The notes beneath the pieces were generated by a model, which was not told where the DNA came from, did no database searches, and saw nothing but the letters and a program-made list of their open reading frames with translations. Positions 12,809 to 24,774 of a stretch of 64,000 nucleotides of DNA are shown here, piece by piece; the first letter of the stretch is position 1; each line of letters opens with the position of its first letter. The position numbers were made by a program, and so were the translations under genes. Source of the DNA: Alopecurus myosuroides (Eukaryota > Streptophyta > Magnoliopsida > Poales > Poaceae); NCBI GenBank assembly GCA_028641055.1, contig CM054062.1, positions 187,611,958 to 187,675,957 on the forward strand, in the 5' to 3' direction.

Positions 12809-13826
12809 TTTTCTCGTCTTTATCAACAAACACTCATTCGGCCAATGGGCATCTGTAATATGCCTGCTACACTTGCTTATTTGATAGTGCGCTTGTGCAC
12901 TTTTGATACTACTTTGGTTTGTAATATGTTTGAACTGCTATGGCTTTGATGGCCCTTCTGGTCATCCATTTGGTATGCACTTTTCAATCTTATGTTTGCA
13001 TATTTTTGCTTTCGGTATATGTTTCTTTGCAATAGGTACCGGGTTTGGACTGTGGGATCGTGAAGATTTTCTTCTAAGTCTCCAAGACCCGGACTTTGGG
13101 TTAAGGGTTTTCTGGTTTGGGAAACTTTACTTCTTAAGTCCCCAAGACCCCGAGACCCGGACTTTGGGTCTTGGGATCCTAGGCTCAGAAATATTTTTGC
13201 TTTCTCGAGTCCCCAAGACCCCGAGACCTCAACCGAACCACTATCCTCAACCGAATATATTTGGGGTCTGGGAGTTGGTGGGTCTGAGAGTTGGCGGGTC
13301 TGAGAGAATCTTTTATTTTCTCCAAGTCCTCAACCGAACCACTATCCTTTATATACTTTGAAGTTTATGCTTAATATATTGTGAATTTCCGGCTAGTGCC
13401 TTTATTCTGCATAACTCATGGTTTGGATGACCCTTTTGACCCTCTTTGTTGTAAGCCGGCTTTCGCGTGGATACTCAATGTTGCTATAGCTCTATGAAAA
13501 CAGGGCCAGGCAAGTCCCCGTGGGCATCATGACTGATTGAATTTATAGGCTAGCAAAAATGCCACTTTGTTGCGAGTCACATCAAGCTTAAACAAGAAAG
13601 GCCAAGAAAAGTTTGGATCTATTGTCCAGGTTATGAGATTGAAACTGTACTTATTACAAGTAATCAGTCCTCATACCTTAATGGCATCGTGGCCGGGTCT
13701 GAGTTCGCAACTGTGCTATTCAAGCAATCAGCCCCCAAGACCTAGGTGTATACCTTGCAATACTAGGCTTTACAGATAACTTAAAATGAAAACAAAAAGG
13801 AGTGTAAACTTGAAACTATACTTCTC
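12809..13826. other. Non-coding stretch with GACCCGGACTTTGGG-type repeats
   Basis: This lies between the antisense gene's stop and the LARD 2 insertion site. From 13070 to 13350 short related phrases recur (CCAAGACCCGGACTTTGGG, CCCCAAGACCCCGAGACC, CTCAACCGAACCACTATCC). Otherwise there are no gene-like features. Confidence 0.6.
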
Positions 13827-16064
13827 ATAACTGTCGCACCCGGACTTCTAAAGGATACTCGCCGTTCCGTTGAACAGTAGTAGATTGGATTACGGGGCTT
13901 ACCGGCACCCGCGTCCTCTTACGAGTAGGCTAACACACGTATGTGTGACAACCAACCCCTATCTGTTCAGCGTCGACGTAAACTATCCCATAGAAACCAG
14001 GACACTTCCATTGACGTACTTCAAACATCCACACATGGTACGTCAACGGCATTGGAACAAGTGATATCAAAACAGATCTCTACGACACAAAAGATTGAAA
14101 TAAGTTGCAAATAGCTCTCATTAGAGCAAAGATAGCAAATACAATCATTCAGAGGGCACATGCCCCAACATAACATCATTACATCACAGCGGAAGCATTC
14201 AACATGTCTGAGTACAGACAAGAACCAAATAGGCCTAAGAGGCCGGAAACGAAAAGACGGAGCCCATCCACGAAGTCTCGGATCCTGCCCGGGTCCGCTA
14301 TCTACTCGTCAGCAGTCTCGTCATACTCCACGTAGTTGCCACCATGTAGATCCTCGGAAACGTAGGTCTGCGGAAACCACAGCCCCAAAGGGGTCAGTAC
14401 ATAAACGTACTGGCAAGCAAGACTCACAATTCACCAAAGTGTAACCCGTCAACACCAAGCACAGATGCTTTGGGTTCAACGGAAGAAAGGGGATATAAAG
14501 ATGCTGCAACTGGCTGCTCTAACCAACTACAGAGTTACTACCACTTCCGACTAACAGAAAGGAGATAAGATCGTGTATCGTAACCAACCTATCAACTAAC
14601 TCCAAACAAACCCATCCTGGATCTCGCCCCTTATCCAAAGAAGCAATCCGAGGATAACTCACACAGTTGGATTAATGATGGTTCAGATTATTGTGTCAAT
14701 AAGCCTATTACTAGTCAAAATGTTAATCATTGGGTGTAAGGTTGTTAATCATTAGGTTAAAGTTGTCCTGAGTACTTGTTAGACAGTACTTTCACCAAGT
14801 AATCCATAACCGCGGAAAACACGGCTTCTCGAGAAGATTATCCCTGCAGGGTTGCACCAATTTGGCCGTACACGTATGAATAACCCGCCAGATGGGATGC
14901 CTCCCACCAAGCGGGGCACTCAACACAACTCAACTCTTCTTCGCATCAAGCCCAAAGCACCATGTGCTGTGCGTGCGCGGCTAATCGAGCCCCACGAAGA
15001 AAAGGGGACCCTCATAGCACTGGAAGACCACGCCGCCCTAAATGCCGACTACAAAAGTTCCACCCTGGCCTGGGCTCGCAAGATCATGCATGCAGCAAAT
15101 GGAAAGCCTGAACTACGTGTGGCGATTTGGACGAGATGCGAATTGAATCAAATTGAGGGGGGCGCCCATACTCGCTTCCCACATGCGGTTAGTGCGCTCA
15201 TCATAGATCAGTAGACAAGACCCTTTTCCTATTAGGGTCGACACTAGCAGGCCTCAAAACCACCCTGGGCCTCCTGCTGGTGCCTTATCATCAAATTTAT
15301 TATTGATAATAACATTAGCATGATTGATTGATTAAACATCGAGCCCCCCAGAACGTAAAAGAAATAGTAACAGAAAGTAACGGGTAACAGACTCGAGCAA
15401 AACAACCTAAGCATGCTAGTAAGACACTGGCTCAACCAAGGGGTGATAGGAGTGGAGGTGAGGCAATATCAAAGTTAAGGGATTCATGTGATGGGTTTGT
15501 AACAGAAACAACTAATCATAGGGCTAGCAGAATAGACAACGGAAAGTATCGGTAACCAATGTTGAAAGGAACACGATGGTTCATGTGAGTGATAACTTGC
15601 CTGCAAACCCAGTAGCCTGGTACTGAGCTAAATCCTTAGAAGGGGTGTCGTAAGTATCATCGGTCTCAACGTCGTCGTGTATCCGGGAAGAAGCAAACAA
15701 ACAATGCAGAAAGATAAACAATCAATAACATGGCATAATGCACAAACATGGGATGATGCATGACCATTTAATTGATGCATAGAAATAAACTAGTTGACAT
15801 GACAGCAACATGATTAAATGGACCCACATGCAATTGGATTGCATAGGAAAAGCCCATAAATTATGGTTGAATTAATTGTTTTACAACTAATAAAATTGTG
15901 TAAGTGAATTAGCATGATGCATGGATGAGGAAAACAACAAAATAACAACAATAGAACCAAACAGAAATAAGGTTTACCAAGTTTGGAAATTCATTTATTA
16001 AGTTTTGGAATTTTGGTTACTTAAAGGTGTTGCTCAAGCAATTGTTGTTTTCACCAATTTTAAT

Positions 16065-16790
16065 TGTTCAAAATAGATAACAAAGTTCATATTTGAAAAG
16101 AAAACAAGATTTTAGTTGGAATACATGTTTCACTTGTTGAAAAAGGATTTCAAATAAATTATTTATGAATTACACAAGTTTAAGCAAGAATTAAATGAAT
16201 TTAAGTCAAACATGAACTTATTTGAATTTTTATTTGGGCAAAACATTGAGTGAAGTTCATATTTGAAAAGGTTATGCTTTTATGGTTTGAAAACATATTT
16301 TATATGTCCCAAAAGAATTTAATTTGATCAAGTAATAAATTTAACAATATTAAATGATTTAAACAAGGTTTAAATCATTTAACCAATTTTAATTATTCAA
16401 AACATGAAAAAAAATTTATATTTGGAAAGGTGGTTTAATTTTGCATGGAAAACATATTTCATTTGTTGAAATTGGATTTAAAATGAGCAAGTTATTATTT
16501 TGGCAATTTTAAATGCAATAATTTAGAAACAGTTGTTTTCAGCAATTTAAATTATTCAAAACAGCAAACAAAATTTATATTTGAAAAGTAAATGAAAAGT
16601 TGATTGGAAAACATATTTAGTTTGTGGAATTTGGAATTTTTATGAACAAGTTATGAATTTTGCAAGTTTAAGTGAATTTGACAAGTTTTCAAATTTTGCA
16701 CCAATTTAAAATATTCAAAATAGTAAACAAATTTTATATTTGGATAGAACATTTAATTTTGTATTGAAAACATATTAAAAATGTTGGATT
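16065..16790. repeat. Degenerate tandem repeat of about 160 bp in LARD 2 LTR
   Basis: A phrase like TTCAAAACAG...AACAAA.TTTATATTTGAAAAGG...GAAAACATATTTCAT recurs near 16067, 16236, 16397, 16551 and 16710, a spacing of about 155-170 bp. The other LTR repeats it at about 21825-22550. Weaker units of the same type are visible in LARD 1 at 4540-4900. Confidence 0.7.
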
Positions 16791-16975
16791 TGGAGTTAAA
16801 ATGATTTAATTATGCAATTTACAATATTAGGGGTGCAAATGTGCCATTTTTAGTTCATCTAGGGACTTGAAAAATTATTACAGGCGCTAGAAAGAAATAG
16901 AAGGGACCTATGTGTGATTACTGGAAGTTTCTGTAACAAAACATTGGAAAATAAAAAGATTTGTTTTTTTGGGGC

Positions 16976-17152
16976 GCAGGGGGATCGAACCCTGCACCTC
17001 ACTGTGAGCAAAGGGTGCTGTTGCCAGTAGGGCTGATGCGCTGTTGTTGGCAGTAGAGGGGCGTCGGCGTGGATATGCTGTGGTGCTGCGATTTAACTGA
17101 ATCAAACGAATAAAGAGGCAGAAAAAGGGTGGGGCTGGGGATCGAACCCAGC
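16976..17152 (-). other. Pair of tRNA T-arm/B-box-like modules in LARD 2 LTR
   Basis: On minus, GCAGGGTTCGATCCCCCTGC (16976-16995) and GCTGGGTTCGATCCCCAGC (17134-17152) form perfect T-stem-like hairpins around the B-box GGTTCGATCC. Each is preceded on minus by CCCTACTGG, which loosely resembles the 3' part of an A box. The first module is followed by GCGCCCC, the second by CCCACC. The unit looks duplicated within the LTR. Confidence 0.5.
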
Positions 17153-17999
17153 ATCTCTGGTTGCGCGCACCGGTTCTAGAACCAGTAGGGTGGAGTTGCG
17201 GTTGTTGATAGAAGGGGACTCGGGGGGAGAATAAGGTGCTGGTGCGGGTAGTTTTTGTTTTCTGAAACTGCACGTAACCCACGAGCGGACGGAACAGATC
17301 GATGGTCGCCGGCAGTCCTCTCGCGGTGGCCGGAGGGGGCGGCTGGTGGAGGCGCTGTGGGGTGCGGCCAAGGAGTAGGGAGAGGGGATCGAGTGGGGAT
17401 AAGAGGAGGGGCCTCACCTCGAGCCAGGAGGAGGCGGTCGGGCGGACAGGTCGCTGCAGGCGGACAGGGAGACGGCCGCGGCGAGAGGAGCACGTCGGCG
17501 GCGCATCGGAGCTCCTCGGGGCCGACCGAGGGCACGGCGAGGGAGAGGAACCCGTGGCGGTTCCATTCCCGTGGAGAACCTGCCCGGAGGACGCCCACAG
17601 TCCCCGCGCCTTCGCCTCCAAATTCCGGCCAGAAGTGGTCTGTTGGGGTTCAGTTAACAGGAAGGGAGAAGTACAGAGAGGAGGGAGATGGAGGAGATGA
17701 GGGAGGAAGAGGATGGCGGTGCTAGGCTAGGGTTAGGGTTAGTAGGGGGGATCGGTGGCTGTTTTAAGGAGCAGAGGAGCTCGTACGGCATGGCATCCGA
17801 TGGAGGAGGGGGTGATGGATGGTGGTGATAGAATCGTACGCAGGGGGAAGAAGACAAGATCGAGGGGGTATCGGGCCAAAAAAAGAAGTGGGCTGGGCTT
17901 CGTTTCTCTCCCCCCTCTAAACCGTTTTCTTTTACAATTTCTATTTGTTTTTTTTTTGTAGAAACCCAAATGGAAGGAAAAGATAATTGTTTGAGTCAG

Positions 18000-18500
18000 T
18001 AAAATTTTGGAAAAAATATGGTTAGTTTAGTTTTTCAAATAGCAACTAAATGCTAACCTTTAATTCCAAAAAGTTTCAAGTTTATTTGCTGTTTGTTAAT
18101 TAAACCAAAATTGGATGTATTTTATTAGTGAATAAATATTATGGAAAACCAACCCTTTACTAGGGTGACCCTAATGTTTAAATTGATTAAGTGCTTATAA
18201 ATGTTTGGTAACTTTCATAATGTTCAAATTAGGTGCTGTTGATGATTTACTTTGAATTTAAACCCAATTTGGATTTAATTAGTTGGAATAAAACCACCAT
18301 TTTATTAGTTGATCAAACATGGAATAGATGGAAACAAAAGATTAGATTGTTTTGGTGATTTTCATATTTTCAACTTGGGTGCTGTCTGTAAAAATGTGTT
18401 TGAATTTTTGAATGTGATTTGGAAACAATTGATTGCTTAGAACCAATAATTTAATAGTTGAGCACTATGGAATAAAAGAAAACAATTTGGTTGTTTTTAT
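18000..18500. repeat. Second degenerate tandem array in LARD 2 LTR (about 170 bp units)
   Basis: The phrase TTTATTAGTTGATCAAACATGGAATA and variants recur near 18120, 18300 and 18450, each followed by AAACAA-rich sequence and a GTGCTGT motif. The partner LTR carries the same array at about 23760-24260. Confidence 0.6.
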
Positions 18501-18740
18501 TTGAAATAACATTTTGGAAATTGTAACATCACAAGGATGAAACAAAGGGTAATTTTGAGTTGAAATTCAAATAGAAAACAAAGGAAAACAAATGAAAACA
18601 GTTGGAAAACAAAGCAAAACAGAGAATAACAAATGGAAAACAAACAAAACAAATGCAATCAACATGATGCCATGATGCAAAACATAAAATAACAGAGAGC
18701 AAACATTCTAATGGCTGTTTTTCATCCTTGGGATGTTACA

Positions 18741-18757
18741 AAACGCCCCCCTTGAAG
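18741..18757 (-). promoter_or_regulatory. Polypurine tract of LARD 2
   Basis: Minus strand reads TTCAAGGGGGGCGTTT immediately before the LTR's TGTAACATCC, the expected site for plus-strand priming. Confidence 0.75.
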
Positions 18758-18786
18758 GAATCGCGCCCCGAGATTCCTACTGAGAA

Positions 18787-18940
18787 AAGAAAAGGTCCGG
18801 ATACTTCTTGGGAAGATCCTCTTGAGCTGTGACACGTGAAACACATCGTGCACATTGGATAGTTTTTCTGGAAGTTCAAAACGATAGGCATTCCTGGCAA
18901 CTCTTCTGGAAAGATGTCAGGGAAATTGGAAACCACCGGA
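18787..18940 (-). pseudogene. Gypsy pol scar: RT start joined to integrase end
   Basis: On minus, translation gives NFPDIFPEELPGMP, the segment just before and at the start of Gypsy reverse transcriptase. It is followed, after a change of frame, by AYRFELPEKLSNVHDVFHV and SQLKR, the end of a chromovirus-type integrase. About the whole of RT, RNase H and the integrase core is missing between the two motifs. This shows the LARD descends from an autonomous Del/Tekay-like chromovirus by a single large pol deletion. No other coding remnant is visible in the 851 bp interior. Confidence 0.8.
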
Positions 18941-19576
18941 ACATTTTTTAGTAGAGGTAGAGGTTTTGTATCGAGGGTGTATAGCTGGGTAGAATTTGAC
19001 TCATTTGTAGAATAGACTATCTGGAATGTGGTGATTCAGTAAGTGGCCAGATAGACTTGTTATTTGGGAAGTTTTGATTAGACGCCGGTAGAAGAACTGA
19101 ACTGGAAAACAACAACAAGATTTGAACGGACGAAAGGATGTTGATAAGAACAGGATATTGAAGCAACATCGGGAAAACAAGATCAAAACTCCTGAGGTAC
19201 TACGGAAAACCCATCCGGGCTTCTAGAGGATCAATATCTACTGCTTAAGGAATAGAGGATCTGCTTCCGGGGCTTACACGCCTCCGTTCTCAATCGTGAG
19301 TAGGCAACATGATAAATCATGTCACAACCACCTCCATTCCTATGGTCTGGTAGATATAACCATCCTAGAGAAACCAGAATTCGTGAAATCCTAACTTGAA
19401 AGTTTAGATGAGAAGGGAAAAACAACGTTGCACTTCCTTACCAGAAAAGGGAGGGTGGGTGGGGAAAGAAGAAAAAGAACAGAATTCTTACTCTCACGTT
19501 TCATTTTTCCTATATAGCTACAAAATAGTTTCTAGACTCAACTGCGACCAGTAAAAAGGGATCCTACAGGCAGACA

Positions 19577-19589
19577 GGCTCTGATACCA
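19577..19589 (-). promoter_or_regulatory. Primer-binding site of LARD 2
   Basis: Minus strand TGGTATCAGAGCC, two bases from the LTR end, the same type as in LARD 1. Confidence 0.92.
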
Positions 19590-19591
19590 TT

Positions 19592-22500
19592 TGTCGCACC
19601 CGGACTTCTAAAGGATACTCGCCGTTCCGTTGAACAGTAGTAGATTGGATTACGGGGCTTACCGGCACCCGCGTCCTCTTACGAGTAGGCCAACACACGT
19701 ATGTGTGACAACCAACCCCTATCTGTTCAGCGTCGACGTAAACTATCCCATAGAAATCAGGACACTTCCATTGACGTACTTCAAATATCCACACATGGTA
19801 CGTCAACGGCATTGGAACAAGTGATATCACAACAGATCTCTACGACACAAAAGATTGAAATAAGTTGCAAATAGCTCTCATTAGAGCAGAGATAGCAAAT
19901 ACAATCATTCAGAGGGCACATGCCCCAACATAACATCATTACATCACAGCGGAAGCATTCAACATGTCTGAGTACAGACAAGAACCAAATAGGCCTAAGA
20001 GGCCGGAAACGAAAAGACGGAGCCCATCCACGAAGTCTCGGATCCTGCCCGGGTCCGCTATCTACTCGTCAGCAGTCTCGTCATAATCCACGTAGTTGCC
20101 ACCATGTAGATCCTCGGAAACGTAGGTCTGCGGAAACCACAGCTCCAAACGGGTCAGTACATAAACGTACTGGCAAGCAAGACTCACAATTCACCAAAGT
20201 GTAACCCGTCAACACCAAGCACAGATGCTTTGGGTTCAACGGAAGAAAGGGGATATAAAGATGCTGCAACTGGCTGCTCTAACCAACTACAGAGTTACTA
20301 CCACTTCCGACTAACAGAAAGGAGATAAGATCGTGTATCGTAACCAACCTATCAACTAACTCCAAACAAACCCATCCTGGATCTCGCCCCTTATCCAAAG
20401 AAGCAATCCGAGGATAACTCACACAGTTGGATTAATGATGGTTCAGATTATTGTGTCAATAAGCCTATTACTAGTCAAATTGTTAATCATTGGGTGTAAG
20501 GTTGTTAATCATTAGGTTAAAGTTGTCCTGAGTACTTGTTAGACAGTACTTTCACCAAGTAATCCATAACCGCGGAAAACACGGCTTCTCGAGAAGATTA
20601 TCCCTGCAGGGTTGCACCAATTTGGCCGTACCCGTATGAATAACCCGCCAGATGGGATGCCTCCCACCAAGCGGGGCACTCAACACAACTCAACTCTTCT
20701 TCGCATCAAGCCCAAAGCACCACGTGCTGTGCGTGCGCGGCTAATCAAGCCCCACGAAGAAAAGGGGACCCTCATAGCACTGGAAGACCACGCCGCCCTA
20801 AATGCCGACTACAAAAGTTCCACCCTAGCCTGGGCTCGCAAGATCATGCATGCAGCAAATCGAAAGCCTGAACTACGTGTGGCGATTTGGACGAGATGCG
20901 AATCGAATCAAATTGAGGGGGGCGCCCATACTCGCTTCCCACATGCGGTTAGTGCGCTCATCATGGATCAGTAGACAAGACCCTTTTCCTATTAGGGTCG
21001 ACACTAGCAGGCCTCAAAACCACCCTGGGCCTCCTACCGGTGCCTTATCATCAAATTTATTATTGATAATAACATTAGCATGATTGATTGATTAAACATC
21101 AAGCCCCCCAGAACGTAAAAGAAATAGTAACAGAAAGTAACGGGTAACAGACTCGAGCAAAACAACCTAAGCATGCTAGTAAGACACTGGCTCAACCAAG
21201 GGGTGATAGGAGTGGAGGTGAGGCAATATCAAAGTTAAGGGATTTATGTGATGGGTTCGTAACAGAAACAACTAATCATAGGGCTAGCAGAATAGACAAC
21301 GGAAAGTATCGGTAACCAATGTTGAAAGGAACACGATGGTTCATGTGAGTGATAACTTGCCTGCAAACCCAGTAGCCTGGTACTGAGCTGAATCCTTAGA
21401 AGGGGTGTCGTAAGTATCGTCGGTCTCAACGTCGTCGTGTATCCGGGAAGAAGCAAACAAACAATGCAGAAAGATAAACAATCAATAACATGGCATAATG
21501 CACAAACATGGGATGATGCATGACCATTTAATTGATGCATAGAAATAAACTAGTTGACATGACAGCAACATGATTAAATGGGCCCACATGCAATTGGATT
21601 GCATAGGAAAAGCCCATAAATTATGGTTGAATTAATTGTTTTAAAACTAATCAAATTGTGTAAGTGAATTAGCATGATGAATGGACGAGGAAAACAACAA
21701 AATAACAACAATAGAACCAAACAGAAATAAGGTTTACCAAGTTTGGAAATTCATTTATTAAGTTTTGGAATTTTGGTTACTTAAAGGTGTTGCTCAAGCA
21801 ATTGTTGTTTTCACCAATTTTAATTGTTCAAAATAGATAACAAAGTTCATATTTGAAAAGAAAACAAGATTTTAGTTGGAATACATGTTTCACTTGTTGA
21901 AAAAGGATTTCAAATAAATTATTTATGAATTACACAAGTTTAAGCAAGAATTAAATGAATTTAAGTCAAACATGAACTTACTTGAATTTTTATTTGGGCA
22001 AAACATTGAGTGAAGTTCATATTTGAAAAGGTTATGCTTTTATGGTTTGAAAACATATTTTATATGTCCCAAAAGAATTTAATTTGATCAAGTAATAAAT
22101 TTAGCAATATTAAATGATTTAAACAAGGTTTAAATCATTTAACCAATTTTAATTATTCAAAACATGAAACAAATTTTATATTTGGAAAGGTGGTTTAATT
22201 TTGCATGGAAAACATATTTCATTTGTTGAAATTGGATTTAAAATGAGCAAGTTATTATTTTGGCAATTTTAAATGCAATAATTTAGAAACAGTTGTTTTC
22301 AGCAATTTAAATTATTCAAAACAGCAAACAAAATTTATATTTGAAAATTACATGAAAAGTTGATTGGAAAACATATTTAGTTTGTGGAATTTGGAGTTTT
22401 TATGAACAAGTTATGAATTTTGCAAGTTTAAGTGATTTTGACAAGTTTTCAAATTTTGCACCAATTTAAAATATTCAAAACAGTAAACAAATTTTATATT

Positions 22501-24501
22501 TGGATAGAACATTTAATTTGGTATTGAAAACATATTAAAAATGTTGGATTTGGAGTTAAAATAATTTAATTATGCAATTTACAATATTAAGGTGCAAATC
22601 TGCCATTTTTAGTTCATCTAGGGACTTGAAAAATTATTACAGGGGCTAGAAAGAAATAGAAGGGACCTATGTGTGATTACTGGAAGTTTCTGTAACAAAA
22701 CATTGGAAAATAAAAAGATTTGGTTTTTTGGGGCGCAGGGGGATCGAACCCTGCACCTCACTGTGAGCAAAGGGTGCTGTTGCCAGTAGGGCCGATGCGC
22801 TGTTGTTGGCAGTAGAGGGGCGTCGGGGTGGATATGCTGTGGTGCTGCGGTTTAACTGAATCAAACGAATAAAGAGGCAGAAAAAGGGTGGGGCTGGGGA
22901 TCGAACCCAGCATCTCTGGTTGCGCGCACCGGTTCTGGAACCAGTAGGGTGGAGTTGCGGTTGTTGATAGAAGGGGACTCGGGGGGAGAATAAGGTGCTG
23001 GTGCGGGTAGTTTTTGTTTTCTGAAACTGCACGTAACCCACGAGCGGACGGAACAGATCGATGGTCGCCGGCAGTCCTCTCGCGGTGGCCGGAGGGGGCG
23101 GCTGGTGGAGGCGCTGTGGGGTGCGGCCAAGGAGTAGGGAGAGGGGATCGAGTGGGGATAAGAGGAGGGGCCTCACCTCGAGCCAGGAGGAGGCGGTCGG
23201 GCGGACAGGTCGCTGCAGGTGGACAGGGAGACGGCCACGGCAAGAGGAGCACGTCGGCGGCGCATCGGAGCTCCTCGGGGCCGACCGAGGGCACGGCGAG
23301 GGAGAGGAACCCGTGGCGGTTCCATTCCCGTGGAGAACCTGCTCGGAGGACGCCCACAGTCCCCGCGCCTTCGCCTCCAAATTCCGGCCAGAAGTGGTTT
23401 GTTGGGGTTCAGTTAACAGGAAGGGAGAAGTATAGAGAGGAGGGAGATGGAGGAGATGAGGGAGGAAGAGGATGGCGGCGCTAGGCTAGGGTTAGGGTTA
23501 CTAGGGGGATCGGTGGCTGTTTTAAGGAGCAGAGGAGCTCGTACGGCATGGCATCCGATGGAGGAGGGGGTGATGGATGGTGGTGATAGAATCGTACGCA
23601 GGGGGAAGAAGACAAGATCGAGGGGGTATCGGGCCAAAAAAAGAAGTGGGCTGGGCTTCGTTTCTCTCCCCCCCTCTAAACCGTTTTCTTTTACAATTTC
23701 TATTTGTTTTTTTTTGTAGAAACCCAAATGGAAGGAAAAGATAATTGTTTGAGTCAGTAAAATTTTGGAAAAAATATGGTTAGTTTAGTTTTTCAAATAG
23801 CAACTAAATGCTAACCTTTAATTCCAAAAAGTTTCAAGTTTATTTGCTGTTTGTTAATTAAACCAAAATTGGATGTATTTTATTAGTGAATAAATATTAT
23901 GGAAAACCAACCCTTTACTAGGGTGACCCTAATGTTTAAATTGATTAAGTGCTTATAAATGTTTGGTAACTTTCATAATGTTCAAATTAGGTGCTGTTGA
24001 TGATTTACTTTGAATTTAAACCCAATTTGGATTTAATTAGTTGGAATAAAACCACCATTTTATTAGTTGATCAAACATGGAATAGATGGAAACAAAAGAT
24101 TAGATTGTTTTGGTGATTTTCATATTTTCAACTTGGGTGCTGTCTGTAAAAATGTGTTTGAATTTTTGAATGTGATTTGGAAACAATTGATTGCTTAGAA
24201 CCAGTAATTTAATAGTTGAGCACTATGGAATAAAACAAAACAATTTGGTTGTTTTTATTTGAAATAACATTTTGGAAATTGTAACATCACAAGGATGAAA
24301 CAAAGGGTTTGAATTTTGAGTTGAAATTCAAATAGAAAACAAAGGAAAACAAATGAAAACAGTTGGAAAACAAAGCAAAACAGAGAATAACAAATGGAAA
24401 ACAAACAAAACAAATGCAATCAACATGATGCCATGATGCAAAACATAAAATAACAGAGAGCAAACATTCTAATGGCTGTTTTTCATCCTTGGGATGTTAC
24501 A
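19592..24501 (-). repeat. LARD 2 LTR, upstream copy
   Basis: 4910 bp, nearly identical to 13832-18740, with the same repeat arrays and GC island (22730-23690). Confidence 0.92.
22735..22911 (-). other. The same T-arm/B-box pair in the other LARD 2 LTR
   Basis: Hairpins at 22735-22754 and 22893-22911 keep all stem and loop bases of the copies at 16976 and 17134. Confidence 0.5.
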
Positions 24502-24506
24502 ATAAC

Positions 24507-24774
24507 TGGGTAATTATAATTAACTAAACGTAATATACTTACCTGATGTAAATCGTGATTAAACATAGAAAACACATGCAAAAGAAACAAAAAATACAGG
24601 AAACGCAAGAACTATAAGGATTTAACCATCTCTTTATTGATATGAAAAGGTTAGGTCAGCAGGCCGCCTCATTAAAAACCCTCCAGTCCCCTTAGGTACC
24701 CTGGATAGGAAAAGAGTGCGTCTCAAACCTGCTGCCTATTACATCGTGCAATACAGCTTGCAAACCGAGTCTAT
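24507..24774. other. Tat-element interior between the LARD 2 site and integrase
   Basis: Non-coding. It contains AGCAGGCCGCCTCATTAAAA, a phrase common in this position of Tat-type elements. I see no gene. Confidence 0.5.

Larger units (their letters stand above)
13832..18740 (-). repeat. LARD 2 LTR, downstream copy
   Basis: 4909 bp. The first 1.5 kb is related to the LARD 1 LTR. AT-rich repeat arrays follow (16065-16790 and about 18000-18500), with a GC-rich island at 16970-17920 between them. Large frames in the island exist on both strands and lack domains, so I leave them unannotated. Confidence 0.92.
13832..24501 (-). mobile_element. LARD 2, complete LTR element nested in the Tat element
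   Basis: LTRs are 4909 bp (13832-18740) and 4910 bp (19592-24501), start TGTCGCACC and end GATGTTACA. Perfect target duplications ATAAC lie at 13827-13831 and 24502-24506. The PBS at 19577-19589 and a polypurine tract next to 18740 show minus orientation. The 851 bp interior contains only a pol scar. The LTRs are nearly identical, consistent with insertion after its Tat host, whose LTRs have diverged more. Sukkula-like is my best family guess. Confidence 0.93.

Noticed and set aside
16908..17725. Open frames of 130-240 codons on both strands in the GC-rich LTR island (also 22667-23484)
   Set aside because: They overlap on both strands, lack domains, and occur in non-coding LTR DNA; high GC removes stop codons by chance.
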